DNA of 19,335 nucleotides from an uncultured Porphyromonadaceae bacterium (lineage in GTDB: Bacteria > Bacteroidota > Bacteroidia > Bacteroidales > Muribaculaceae). The stretch covers positions 1 to 19,335 of the forward strand of contig CALEUL010000018.1 in assembly GCA_937921035.1 (NCBI GenBank), in the 5' to 3' direction. The translations under genes were made by a program, and so were the position numbers. Positions 7,022 to 14,801 of the stretch are shown in pieces. The notes beneath the pieces were generated by a model. That model was not told the origin of the DNA, searched no databases, and saw nothing but the letters and a program-made list of their open reading frames with translations. The first letter of the stretch is position 1. Each line of letters opens with the position of its first letter.

Positions 7022-7641
7022 TATTTTGTGTTCATGTCTTTACGATAAACATTGAGGTGCGGTCGCTCACAAGTGCCATAATCATCTTCTACACGCTGGA
7101 ACAGTATCTTGAAAGTAGTTAGAATCACTCTAATGTCAAGAAACAGAGATATATTGTCCACATAGTCACATTCATACCTGAATTGTTCCTCATAGGAAGT
7201 CAGAGCTTTACCGCTGAGGCTATCCGGTGGAATAAGACCTCCGCGAACAGTGTGTCGTTTTCGTTCAGCGGGCAGGAAATATGGCGAATAATACGTGGGC
7301 ATCGGGCGCGGACCGACAAAAGACATTTTCCCGGTGAATATCGACCATAGTTCCGGCAGTTCGTCAAGAGAACTGTTGCGAAGCAGAATTCCTGCCTTTG
7401 TGAGGCGTTGCCTTTCTGGCAGAAGATTACCGTTCGCATTTTTTTTATTAGTCATAGAACGGAATTTATAGAGCTTAAATGGTTTTTCATCTTTACCAAT
7501 TCGCTCTTGCCCGAAAAATACCGGCCACCCCATTGTAAATCCAACGTATAGGCTGATAATCAAGAATAATGGAGACAGCAATATCATAGCCGTCAAAGAA
7601 ATGACAATGTCTAAGAATCGCTTGAAGAATCGTTTATACAT
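7021..7641 (-). CDS. Initiating phosphoglycosyl transferase, PglC/WcfS-like
   Basis: A small (206-residue) monotopic phosphoglycosyl transferase that moves a sugar phosphate from a UDP-sugar to undecaprenyl phosphate, starting the repeat unit on the inner membrane. One N-terminal re-entrant hydrophobic helix (about residues 10-38) contains the Ser23-Pro24 break. The catalytic Asp93-Glu94 dyad lies in SSLDELPELW, followed by GKMSFVGPRP. These positions coincide with those described for Campylobacter PglC. It lacks the large membrane domain of WbaP/WcaJ proteins. The start at 7641 (MYKRFFKRF) is chosen over 7668 because it begins 1 nt after the PIG-L stop and gives the standard length. The PglE/WcfR-like aminotransferase downstream suggests a 4-amino-6-deoxy sugar substrate. 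Confidence 0.9.
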   Translation of the reverse strand: MYKRFFKRFLDIVISLTAMILLSPLFLIISLYVGFTMGWPVFFGQERIGKDEKPFKLYKFRSMTNKKNANGNLLPERQRLTKAGILLRNSSLDELPELWSIFTGKMSFVGPRPMPTYYSPYFLPAERKRHTVRGGLIPPDSLSGKALTSYEEQFRYECDYVDNISLFLDIRVILTTFKILFQRVEDDYGTCERPHLNVYRKDMNTK

Positions 7642-7642
7642 A

Positions 7643-8320
7643 TTATTCCGCTCTAAGGACGATTTCAAAACTTTCGCAGTAGTTCAAGCCCCACTGACTG
7701 CCGCGCACAGCGGCGAGACCTTTGATATATTCAGCACTGCGGGGATGAGGATATGGACGCATCACACCACGATACATGCCAAGTGCCTTGATTTTAGCAT
7801 CGACAGCATCTTCGCCAACTTCGACATAACATGTAGGTCTAAACATATTCATAGCACTGTTGATAGCCCATTCGGTGCATGAAGGTACTTCCATATACCA
7901 GAACTCCTTGATACGTTTCACCTCCGGCCTACGCTGATGAAGGCGCACAGCCTCCTGGCATGCCATCGAGGTTTGGAGATGGTCATTATTCGTATCAGCA
8001 GGATGATGGGTGATGACAATATCAGGCTGGCTCTCCTTGATTGCTGATTCGATAAACTGCACTAATTTGAGGTGAGGAACAGTGTTCATCTCGATGTTTG
8101 GGAATGTAGCCTCGAACTTGCGACCAACGCCAAGGAATTTTGTCGATGCATTCATGTCATCATCCAGTTCGTTATCCTCGGGACGGAATGCACGAGCTTT
8201 AGCTTCGGTGCACATAATGGCAACATCTACGCTTTCGCCCTCGTGCGTCCATTTATATATCGAAGCTCCGGCACCCAACACCTCATCATCAGGATGGGCT
8301 ACTACTAAGAGGTATTTCAT
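7643..8320 (-). CDS. PIG-L family N-deacetylase
   Basis: A 225-residue zinc-dependent LmbE/PIG-L deacetylase, expected to remove the N-acetyl group from a GlcNAc-like sugar, free, nucleotide- or lipid-linked. The zinc motif AHPDDE lies at residues 8-13, the second motif HHPADTNNDH at 105-114, and HPR near 192 with a C-terminal RGSQWGLNYCESFE completes the active site. It has no signal peptide or membrane segment, so it acts in the cytoplasm. Its ATG overlaps the upstream glycosyltransferase stop by 4 nt (ATGA) and its TAA is 1 nt before the PglC-like start. The tight pairing suggests that the free amine is created on the sugar that is then modified, possibly by the ATP-grasp ligase. That link is inference. 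Confidence 0.88.
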   Translation of the reverse strand: MKYLLVVAHPDDEVLGAGASIYKWTHEGESVDVAIMCTEAKARAFRPEDNELDDDMNASTKFLGVGRKFEATFPNIEMNTVPHLKLVQFIESAIKESQPDIVITHHPADTNNDHLQTSMACQEAVRLHQRRPEVKRIKEFWYMEVPSCTEWAINSAMNMFRPTCYVEVGEDAVDAKIKALGMYRGVMRPYPHPRSAEYIKGLAAVRGSQWGLNYCESFEIVLRAE

Positions 8321-9510
8321 ATGATGTCACAGAATTTATTTAGTATAATTTCCTTTGAATATCTCTGCTCGGCAAGTTTGCGAGCTCGTACTCCCATTTC
8401 GTTTAACTGCTCTTTGCTTACGGTTGACAAAAAATGAATTATGCCATTGTTATCGGATGGGAGAAAACAGAAACCGATATTGTATTCTTCAACCATCAGC
8501 CATATTTCAGTATTTTTTTCCCCAATATATAATATTGGCTTGCCTGCAGCTAAGATGTTGTAAGACTTAGAAGGTGTTCCTAATCCATACATACCTTCAA
8601 CCAAAGTAACGATGGCGATATCGCAGTGAGAAAGAACCCTATCCTGCTCACTTCGTAAATATGTCCCCTTTAAAGAAACCTTTTCGGATAAGTTATAAGA
8701 AACGATTTTTTCCTTAACATTATCTATGACACTACCATTACCCCATACCTCAAAAATTAATTTAGGGTTGTTTGCATCCTTAATAAAATCAACAATATTA
8801 GAAACACCTTGTGCTTTACCGATATTCCCTGCATATTGTATAACTATTTTATCGTTAAAATTGGATGATTGAGGACGTGGATGAATGTTGGTAATATCTG
8901 CCCAATTTTCTATAATAGAAATACTTGTACGTCCCTTGGTTTTTATGGACAAAATTTCTTTCATGTCACGTCCAATTGCAATCAATTGATCGGCTGTTGC
9001 ATAAGAACGATTAAACAGGGATGATAAAATTAAATTGAAGAAACGTGGTATTTTTATATCGGTATATAAACTTTCAGGAAATACATCATGGACAAGCATA
9101 TTTAAATTGAAATTTCGTCTTGTCCTCAAATAGGCCATAAAGAGAATCAGAGGAAATGGATTGGAGACCATCAGAACATTATCGCCTTTTTGAATATTTT
9201 TATTTGCGACACAATACAGTCTCCGACTCATCAATAAGAATTTTCTGATACGCGAAAACTTATTGTTTTTGTCCTCTTTAATACCATTAACTCTTATTAC
9301 GTCTAAGGATGAATTTGTAGCTGCGGCATTACCTTTCTTTGAAGAATCATAAATTTCTGGGCCGCATATAACTTTTACATCATATTTAGATGTCATTGCA
9401 TTAGCAATTTCCCCCATGATATATGCTGTTGATGTTTCTTCAGGAGGAAAAAGTTCTGAAATAATCCAAAGACGAGGCTTGGCTGAATCCATATATAGGT
9501 TAATTGTCAT
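8317..9510 (-). CDS. GT4 glycosyltransferase, WbuB-like
   Basis: A 397-residue GT-B retaining glycosyltransferase of the GT4 group. An N-terminal acceptor domain starts with LWIISELFPPE, a pattern found in WbuB-type L-FucNAc transferases. A mid-protein VIQYAGNIGKAQGV is the start of the donor-binding domain, and GLGTPSKSYNILAAGKPIL (about 312-330) is the nucleotide-sugar site. It directly follows the FnlC gene (4-nt ATGA overlap), the same order as fnlC-wbuB in FucNAc clusters, so an N-acetyl-6-deoxy-L-hexosamine is the likely donor. A second ATG at 9492 (MDSAKPRL) is an alternative start. It is markedly more AT-rich than FnlC next to it. Confidence 0.85.
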   Translation of the reverse strand: MTINLYMDSAKPRLWIISELFPPEETSTAYIMGEIANAMTSKYDVKVICGPEIYDSSKKGNAAATNSSLDVIRVNGIKEDKNNKFSRIRKFLLMSRRLYCVANKNIQKGDNVLMVSNPFPLILFMAYLRTRRNFNLNMLVHDVFPESLYTDIKIPRFFNLILSSLFNRSYATADQLIAIGRDMKEILSIKTKGRTSISIIENWADITNIHPRPQSSNFNDKIVIQYAGNIGKAQGVSNIVDFIKDANNPKLIFEVWGNGSVIDNVKEKIVSYNLSEKVSLKGTYLRSEQDRVLSHCDIAIVTLVEGMYGLGTPSKSYNILAAGKPILYIGEKNTEIWLMVEEYNIGFCFLPSDNNGIIHFLSTVSKEQLNEMGVRARKLAEQRYSKEIILNKFCDII

Positions 9511-10682
9511 TTGCGCCAGACCATTTTGTTGACGACTGTTACGTAGGACTGGATTATTTTGACGACGATGTTGCTGACGTTCTCGCCGACGTATACGTCG
9601 ACAGGCGTGCCGTCGTCGTGGTTGCGGTTCATCGATATAGCGGTGTCGACGGCCTGAAGGAGGCTCTTTTCGTCAATTCCGGCGAGGATAAAGCCTGCGT
9701 TGTCAAGCGATTCAGGACGTTCGGTGGAGGTACGGATGCAGACGGCGGGGAACGGATGGCCAACGGAAGTGAAGAATGAGTATTCTTCGGGAAGTGTGCC
9801 GGAGTCGGAAATTACGGCTGCTGCGTTCATCTGCAGGCAGTTGTAGTCATGGAATCCGAGCGGTTCGTGCTGTATTACAAGCGGATGAAGCTTGAAGCCG
9901 GACTGTTCCAGACGCTTGCGGCTGCGCGGGTGGCAGCTGTAGAGGATCGGCATCTGATACTTCTCAGATATGGCGTTGATGGCGTTGAAGAGGCTCAGGA
10001 AGTTCTTCTCGGTGTCGATGTTCTCTTCGCGATGGGCGCTAAGCAGGATGTATTTGCCTTTTTCGAGACCAAGACGTGTGTGGATGTCGCTTGCCTCGAT
10101 GTCGGCGAGGTTCTGATGAAGGACTTCAGCCATTGGCGAGCCGGTTACGTAGGTGCGCTCTTTGGGCAGACCGCAGTCGGCGAGATAACGACGTGCATGT
10201 TCCGAATAACAGAGGTTTACATCGGAGATGATGTCGACGATGCGGCGGTTGGTTTCTTCGGGCAGACACTCGTCCTTGCAGCGATTGCCGGCCTCCATGT
10301 GGAAGATGGGGATATGCAGGCGCTTGGCGGCGATTGCGCTCAGACAAGAATTGGTATCGCCGAGGATGAGCAACGCATCGGGTTTGATGTCGACCATCAG
10401 TTTATAGGAGCAATTGATGATGTTGCCGACTGTTGCTCCGAGGTCATCGCCTACTGCATCCATATATACTTCCGGATCAGCGAGTTTGAGGTCTTTAAAG
10501 AATACGCCGTTGAGGTTGTAGTCGTAATTCTGGCCCGTATGAGCGAGAATAACGTCGAAATATTTGCGGCACTTGTTGATTGTAGCCGCCAAGCGGATAA
10601 TCTCAGGACGTGTACCGACAATGATCAGCAGCTTCAACTTGCCATTGTCAGCAAAATGTATGTCTTTATAATCGGTTTTCAT
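9507..10682 (-). CDS. fnlC: UDP-HexNAc 2-epimerase, FnlC/CapG/WbjD-like
   Basis: A non-hydrolysing UDP-HexNAc 2-epimerase of 391 residues. VGTRPEIIR (22-30) binds the nucleotide. The catalytic residues fit D109 (LGDTN), E130 (HMEAGNRC) and H217 (SAHREEN), with SDSGTLPEE (292-300) and RTSTERPE (317-324) completing the site. The AGNRCKDECLPEETNRR segment resembles the FnlC group, which makes the last (C2) inversion to UDP-L-FucNAc, more than generic WecB. FnlA lies just upstream in the operon, supporting this assignment. The usual FnlB/CapF gene is missing from the 86-nt gap between them. A 10-codon frame (10679-10708, including stop) ends on the start codon as ATGA and may couple translation. 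GC content is clearly higher than in its neighbours. Confidence 0.83.
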   Translation of the reverse strand: MKTDYKDIHFADNGKLKLLIIVGTRPEIIRLAATINKCRKYFDVILAHTGQNYDYNLNGVFFKDLKLADPEVYMDAVGDDLGATVGNIINCSYKLMVDIKPDALLILGDTNSCLSAIAAKRLHIPIFHMEAGNRCKDECLPEETNRRIVDIISDVNLCYSEHARRYLADCGLPKERTYVTGSPMAEVLHQNLADIEASDIHTRLGLEKGKYILLSAHREENIDTEKNFLSLFNAINAISEKYQMPILYSCHPRSRKRLEQSGFKLHPLVIQHEPLGFHDYNCLQMNAAAVISDSGTLPEEYSFFTSVGHPFPAVCIRTSTERPESLDNAGFILAGIDEKSLLQAVDTAISMNRNHDDGTPVDVYVGENVSNIVVKIIQSYVTVVNKMVWRK

Positions 10683-10768
10683 ATTTGGATAGTGGGCAAT
10701 TCAATCATACTTAATGCTAAGAGAACTTGCAATCTTTAAACAAATTGATGCTTTATTGAACCTCGTTT

Positions 10769-11818
10769 TTACTGAACAAAATTCCCTGCTCCTGTAAGCT
10801 CGTTTTGAATGTATTCCAATGAAGCAATTTTATCCTTGGTCTCCTCAACATTGAGTTGTCGTGTGTTGTTGGAGTTGAATTCCTCTATCATCACACGCTT
10901 TTCATCACCCTCTTTGAAGAATTTATCGTAATTGAGGTCTCGGTTGTCAGCAGGTACACGATAAAAATTACCCATGTCTTCTGCCTTGGCACATTCTTCT
11001 TTGGTCAATAACGTTTCGTACATTTTCTCACCATGACGAATCCCTATGACCTTAATATCCTCCTTCTTACCCCCAAAGAGTTCACATACTGCCTCGGCTT
11101 GAGTGCCTATGGTACATGCCGGAGCCTTCTGCACAAGAATGTCACCATTCTGACCATGCTCAAAAGCGAAAAGAACAAGGTCGACAGCCTCGTCAAGGCT
11201 CATGATGAAGCGTGTCATCGATGGTTCTGTTAGTGTAATGGGGTTACCAGAACGTATCTGTTCAATCCACAAAGGAATGACAGAACCGCGGGAACACATT
11301 ACATTGCCGTAACGTGTACAACAGATCTTTGTCTTGCCTGAAAAACGGCTTTTTGCAACTGCCACTTTTTCTTCTATCGCTTTCGAGATACCCATAGCAT
11401 TGATTGGATACGCAGCTTTGTCTGTCGACAGGCATATCACAGCTCCGACTCCAGCTTCGATTGCAGCAGTTAAAACATTATCAGTGCCAATGATGTTAGT
11501 CTTCACAGCCTCCATGGGAAAGAATTCACATGATGGCACTTGTTTCAAGGCTGCGGCGTGGAAAATATAGTCCACTCCAGGCATAACGCTTCGGCAACTC
11601 TCGAGAGAACGTACATCGCCTATGAAAAATTTGATTTTATTGGCGACTTCTGGATATCGTACCTGATATTCATGACGCATGTCATCCTGTTTCTTCTCAT
11701 CTCTTGAGAAAATACGGATTTCTTTGATGTCGCTTTCTAAAAAACGACGAAGGACGGCATTGCCGAAACTGCCTGTACCACCTGTAATTAACAGGACTTT
11801 GTCTTTGAAAATTGACAT
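10769..11818 (-). CDS. fnlA: UDP-GlcNAc 4,6-dehydratase/5-epimerase, FnlA/CapE/WbjB-like
   Basis: A 349-residue short FlaA1-type SDR, the first step from UDP-GlcNAc toward UDP-L-FucNAc or related 6-deoxy-L-HexNAc nucleotides. GGTGSFG (13-19) binds NADP. STDKAAYPINAMGISK (131-146) carries D133, K134, M142 and K146; methionine in the normal catalytic tyrosine position is characteristic of CapE-type enzymes. RYGNVMCSRGS and the C-terminal FNSNNTRQLNVEE tail fit FnlA/CapE better than PseB. The frame starts 22 nt after the preceding stop. The partner reductase (FnlB) is absent, so the final sugar is uncertain. Confidence 0.87.
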   Translation of the reverse strand: MSIFKDKVLLITGGTGSFGNAVLRRFLESDIKEIRIFSRDEKKQDDMRHEYQVRYPEVANKIKFFIGDVRSLESCRSVMPGVDYIFHAAALKQVPSCEFFPMEAVKTNIIGTDNVLTAAIEAGVGAVICLSTDKAAYPINAMGISKAIEEKVAVAKSRFSGKTKICCTRYGNVMCSRGSVIPLWIEQIRSGNPITLTEPSMTRFIMSLDEAVDLVLFAFEHGQNGDILVQKAPACTIGTQAEAVCELFGGKKEDIKVIGIRHGEKMYETLLTKEECAKAEDMGNFYRVPADNRDLNYDKFFKEGDEKRVMIEEFNSNNTRQLNVEETKDKIASLEYIQNELTGAGNFVQ

Positions 11819-11840
11819 TTTATTAGTTTATTTAGTTTAT

Positions 11841-13049
11841 TCAATTATTTAATGATAGCTTTTGTGAAACCAATGTTTTTATATCATTGATATCGAAATG
11901 TCCATAGTAAAGTACTGACGTACCGATGCTTGCATATTCATATGCTAATGTACTATCGTAACTTATAAGCAAATCGACAGCAGGTAAAGATGTTTCTAGC
12001 CCAGCAATAAAATTGAACTGATATTTAGATCTCATATCATCGTACAAAGAATTTGCATGAGATGGATGATTCTTCAAAAATATCTCGATATCAAGATTTT
12101 GTAATTGCCGTATAATAGATTCTTCAATTTTTCCATAAGAATAGTAATTCGACACTATTAATATGGATTTTTTATTAGGCTTAAAAGAAGGCTCAAATCC
12201 ATAATTAATATGGATAAATTTGGGATTGTTAGCAATTACCGAGTTAGATAGAGCCCATTCATCTGTTGCTGTGAAACAATAAACTTTAGACCATGAACTA
12301 CGATATAACGAAGTCCAAATATAAAAACCTTTCTCAGGCTTATATTTTAAATATGGATGATTGTTGGTATTATTACCAAAATGCATGGTTCCATGTTGCA
12401 CTAGGGTCTTCTTTCTATGAGGCAATTTATCTATTAAAATTGCATTTCTATCGCAAATATAACTATGAATAAGTTCGATCTCTTCTGGAATATTTCGCAA
12501 AGCATAATCTATCATACACCATTTAAAAGCTTTATATGACAAGAAGTATGTGTTATATCCCAAATTTTTAATAGCAAGGGCATGTATAATTATTGATTGA
12601 TATGCACTTTTTATTATTTGATACGGTGTAATAAAATCAAGAATATCTGCTTGCCATTTTTCTTTTGGAATAATAAAATTGTCATCTAGAAGACGCAACC
12701 AAACATCATCATTTTTAGGCAATTTTATTCTTTCAGAGATAGTGTATAATCTTCTATCATGACCAATAAATAATCGTTTAAAATTACATTCCTTTTTTTT
12801 ACGAAAAATAACAACAACGATATATTTTATTGGCATAATAATATCAGCGCACAACATCAACAATGGAAGAATCAAGTTAATCCCTACTCTAAAGAGAAAA
12901 TTATTCCAATGTTTTTTAAATGCCTTTTTGCCAGCAGCTATCTGATCCCATTTAACCATACGGTCTGCTGATTTAGCATTAAGAATTATATCATTCGACA
13001 ATGTCTTCATGAATGAAGCACGCTGTTCTTTAATTGTGTAATGTTGCAT
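11841..13049 (-). CDS. Unassigned membrane-associated GT-B-like transferase
   Basis: A 402-residue protein without a confident family. A hydrophobic stretch near residues 52-82 (RVGINLILPLLMLCADIIMP...) may anchor it to the inner membrane. The C-terminal half has IEIFLKNHPS and LLISYDSTLAYEYASIGTSVLYYG, a pattern like the nucleotide-binding half of polysialyl- or CDP-glycerol-type transferases (GT-B fold), and LVQHGTMHFG resembles their inter-domain loop. It may therefore transfer a CMP- or CDP-linked residue, which would be notable beside the sugar-acid synthase remnant; this is inference. It starts 1 nt after the upstream GT stop and is one of the most AT-rich genes here. M14 is an alternative start. 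Confidence 0.6.
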   Translation of the reverse strand: MQHYTIKEQRASFMKTLSNDIILNAKSADRMVKWDQIAAGKKAFKKHWNNFLFRVGINLILPLLMLCADIIMPIKYIVVVIFRKKKECNFKRLFIGHDRRLYTISERIKLPKNDDVWLRLLDDNFIIPKEKWQADILDFITPYQIIKSAYQSIIIHALAIKNLGYNTYFLSYKAFKWCMIDYALRNIPEEIELIHSYICDRNAILIDKLPHRKKTLVQHGTMHFGNNTNNHPYLKYKPEKGFYIWTSLYRSSWSKVYCFTATDEWALSNSVIANNPKFIHINYGFEPSFKPNKKSILIVSNYYSYGKIEESIIRQLQNLDIEIFLKNHPSHANSLYDDMRSKYQFNFIAGLETSLPAVDLLISYDSTLAYEYASIGTSVLYYGHFDINDIKTLVSQKLSLNN

Positions 13050-13050
13050 G

Positions 13051-14253
13051 TTAAATGCTTTTCAACGTTGTTTCATATCCTCGGGCCATGCTTTCAAGAG
13101 AAAACTCACGTAAGAATCTATTTCTTGATTGCATTTTTTGAGTTTTAGATATGATGTTTGAGTTAATTATCGTGTTTATTATATCCCTTATGTTTTCTGG
13201 ATCTCTCGTACAAATGACTCCACATCCTTCTGAACATAATTCTACATTTCCTCCCGTATCAGTCAGTATCAAATACAGACCAGCTCGCATCGCCTCAATT
13301 GCACTCATTGGCAAACCTTCAACCAGACTCGGCATAATAAACACATCCTTACCCTCCAGTATTTCTGAAACATCATCACGTCTGCCGGTCAATGTTATAT
13401 AATCACTTAAATTATATAATGCAACCAATGATTTCATTTTTTCAAACTCCGGACCATCCCCAACCATAGTAACATGGAGTTTTTTTAAAGAATCTTTCGG
13501 CATTATTTTAAGAGCTTCTATAATTTTATCTTGTCCTTTTCTGCCAGCAAATGATCCAACACATACGAATTGAATCAAATCATTTTTATTTTCATCAAAG
13601 TTATATTCAATATCTGGAGAACCATTATATACAAACGCTCGTTTAGAAATTGGCAGAATACTATTATTATATGCTTTTTGAGAAATATAAATTACTTTAT
13701 TTACATGAGAATAAACGAAGTCTCGTCGTTTATTAAATCTACGTTGCATGTCTTTTCTGCCTATTCCTTCAAAGCGGTTAATCAACATACTGCCACTGTC
13801 ATCTTCTGAATGGATAACAAGTGCAGTACTTGGCCTCTTCTTGTTATATATATTATCAACAAGTTTGAAGTAATAATATGCGCAACCAATCTCTTGGAAT
13901 ATAATATAATCCGCTTGATTATTCTCATTTAAAAAATTCTTTGCGGATAGATATGAATTATGAAAAAAATTCAATTCATAACGCAATAATGCAAAAGGAT
14001 AGAATTTGTCTGTAAGAAATTTTCGTAGGAATGACCTAACTCCAGTGCGTATGGCATACTCTGTTGTCTTTGAGTCAGAACCAATCGGCATGCTCTCTCC
14101 TTCATCAATATTTAGAGTCTGTATGGATGAATATACTCTATCAACTCTTATGCTTCGGAAATATTTATTACATTCAATGAATGATTTAATAAAATAGTTG
14201 ACGCCTTGAACTTGCCGTAACTCACTACCCGTAACTATAGAGACACGTTCCAT
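13051..14253 (-). CDS. GT4 family glycosyltransferase
   Basis: A 400-residue GT-B retaining glycosyltransferase. The N-terminal domain lacks the usual GGxE-type loop and is divergent. The C-terminal GT4 domain is clear: FVCVGSFAGRKGQDKIIEAL begins the donor domain, TLTGRRDDV is the middle strand, and PSLVEGLPMSAIEAMRAG contains the EX7E motif that binds the nucleotide sugar. Donor and acceptor cannot be read from the sequence. Its start overlaps the acyltransferase TAA by 1 nt (TAATG), and its stop is 1 nt before the next gene, so translation is probably coupled. It is low in GC, like the block from 11841 to 18889. Confidence 0.85.
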   Translation of the reverse strand: MERVSIVTGSELRQVQGVNYFIKSFIECNKYFRSIRVDRVYSSIQTLNIDEGESMPIGSDSKTTEYAIRTGVRSFLRKFLTDKFYPFALLRYELNFFHNSYLSAKNFLNENNQADYIIFQEIGCAYYYFKLVDNIYNKKRPSTALVIHSEDDSGSMLINRFEGIGRKDMQRRFNKRRDFVYSHVNKVIYISQKAYNNSILPISKRAFVYNGSPDIEYNFDENKNDLIQFVCVGSFAGRKGQDKIIEALKIMPKDSLKKLHVTMVGDGPEFEKMKSLVALYNLSDYITLTGRRDDVSEILEGKDVFIMPSLVEGLPMSAIEAMRAGLYLILTDTGGNVELCSEGCGVICTRDPENIRDIINTIINSNIISKTQKMQSRNRFLREFSLESMARGYETTLKSI

Positions 14254-14801
14254 TATTTCAAATATGTTTTATGAATAAATCTTGATTCATCTAGATTCTG
14301 TAATAAAGATTTTTTCTTTTCATGTGATAATCCATATGAACCAATGTTATATCTATTATTTCTTGCAAGATATTCGTCTATTGTACAAATGATACGGGCT
14401 GGATTACCTGCGACAACTACCCTAGATGGGACACTTTTTGTCACAACTGATCCTGATGCTACCAACACTTGATCTCCTATTGTGACCCCAGGCATTATTA
14501 ATGAATTGTTCCCTATATAACACCAGTTACCAATTTTTACTTTACCAAACACATCAAAGTCTGAAATATGGCAGCGTACTGCATTTCCCCCTCCATGAGT
14601 AAATATTCGGACTCCAGAAGTGATCTGACAGTGGTCTCCTACACTTATTAAATATGGTTCAGATGACCAACAGTCTTTATCTGGCACAAAACAATTAGAC
14701 CCTATATTCACGCCAATTCTTTTTGCGTATATATATGGAGATGTAATCTTCTTTTTTATTATGGCTTTAAAAGTACGGATGTACTTATATAAATTTATCA
14801 T
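14253..14801 (-). CDS. Hexapeptide-repeat (LbetaH) acyltransferase
   Basis: A 182-residue left-handed beta-helix acyltransferase of the maltose/CapG-like O-acetyltransferase type. Repeats of the [LIV]GxxxX pattern run from about residue 30 (IGVNIGSNCFV) to VAGNPARII (about 130), interrupted by the catalytic loop with FTHGGG (His about 69). The IGNNSLIMPGVTIGD and VASGSVVTKSVPS coils are typical of acetyl-CoA-dependent members. It probably O-acetylates a sugar of the repeat unit. It is unlikely to be PglD, which N-acetylates the 4-amino group, because the N-terminal Rossmann-like UDP-binding domain is absent. Its ATG overlaps the polymerase stop by 4 nt. Confidence 0.85.
   Translation of the reverse strand: MINLYKYIRTFKAIIKKKITSPYIYAKRIGVNIGSNCFVPDKDCWSSEPYLISVGDHCQITSGVRIFTHGGGNAVRCHISDFDVFGKVKIGNWCYIGNNSLIMPGVTIGDQVLVASGSVVTKSVPSRVVVAGNPARIICTIDEYLARNNRYNIGSYGLSHEKKKSLLQNLDESRFIHKTYLK

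Noticed and set aside
9849..10739. A 296-codon open frame on the + strand opposite FnlC
   Set aside because: It is antisense to a clearly conserved 2-epimerase in GC-rich DNA, where the opposite strand often stays open; the translation resembles no known family.
10769..11818. FnlA-like enzyme as PseB linked to the PseI-like fragment
   Set aside because: The Met in the catalytic Tyr position and the extended SNNTRQLNVEE tail fit FnlA/CapE, and an FnlC follows directly; a PseB role is not excluded but is less likely.
14253..14801. Hexapeptide protein as a PglD-type N-acetyltransferase
   Set aside because: It lacks the N-terminal UDP-sugar-binding domain of PglD and looks like an O-acetyltransferase of the maltose acetyltransferase type.
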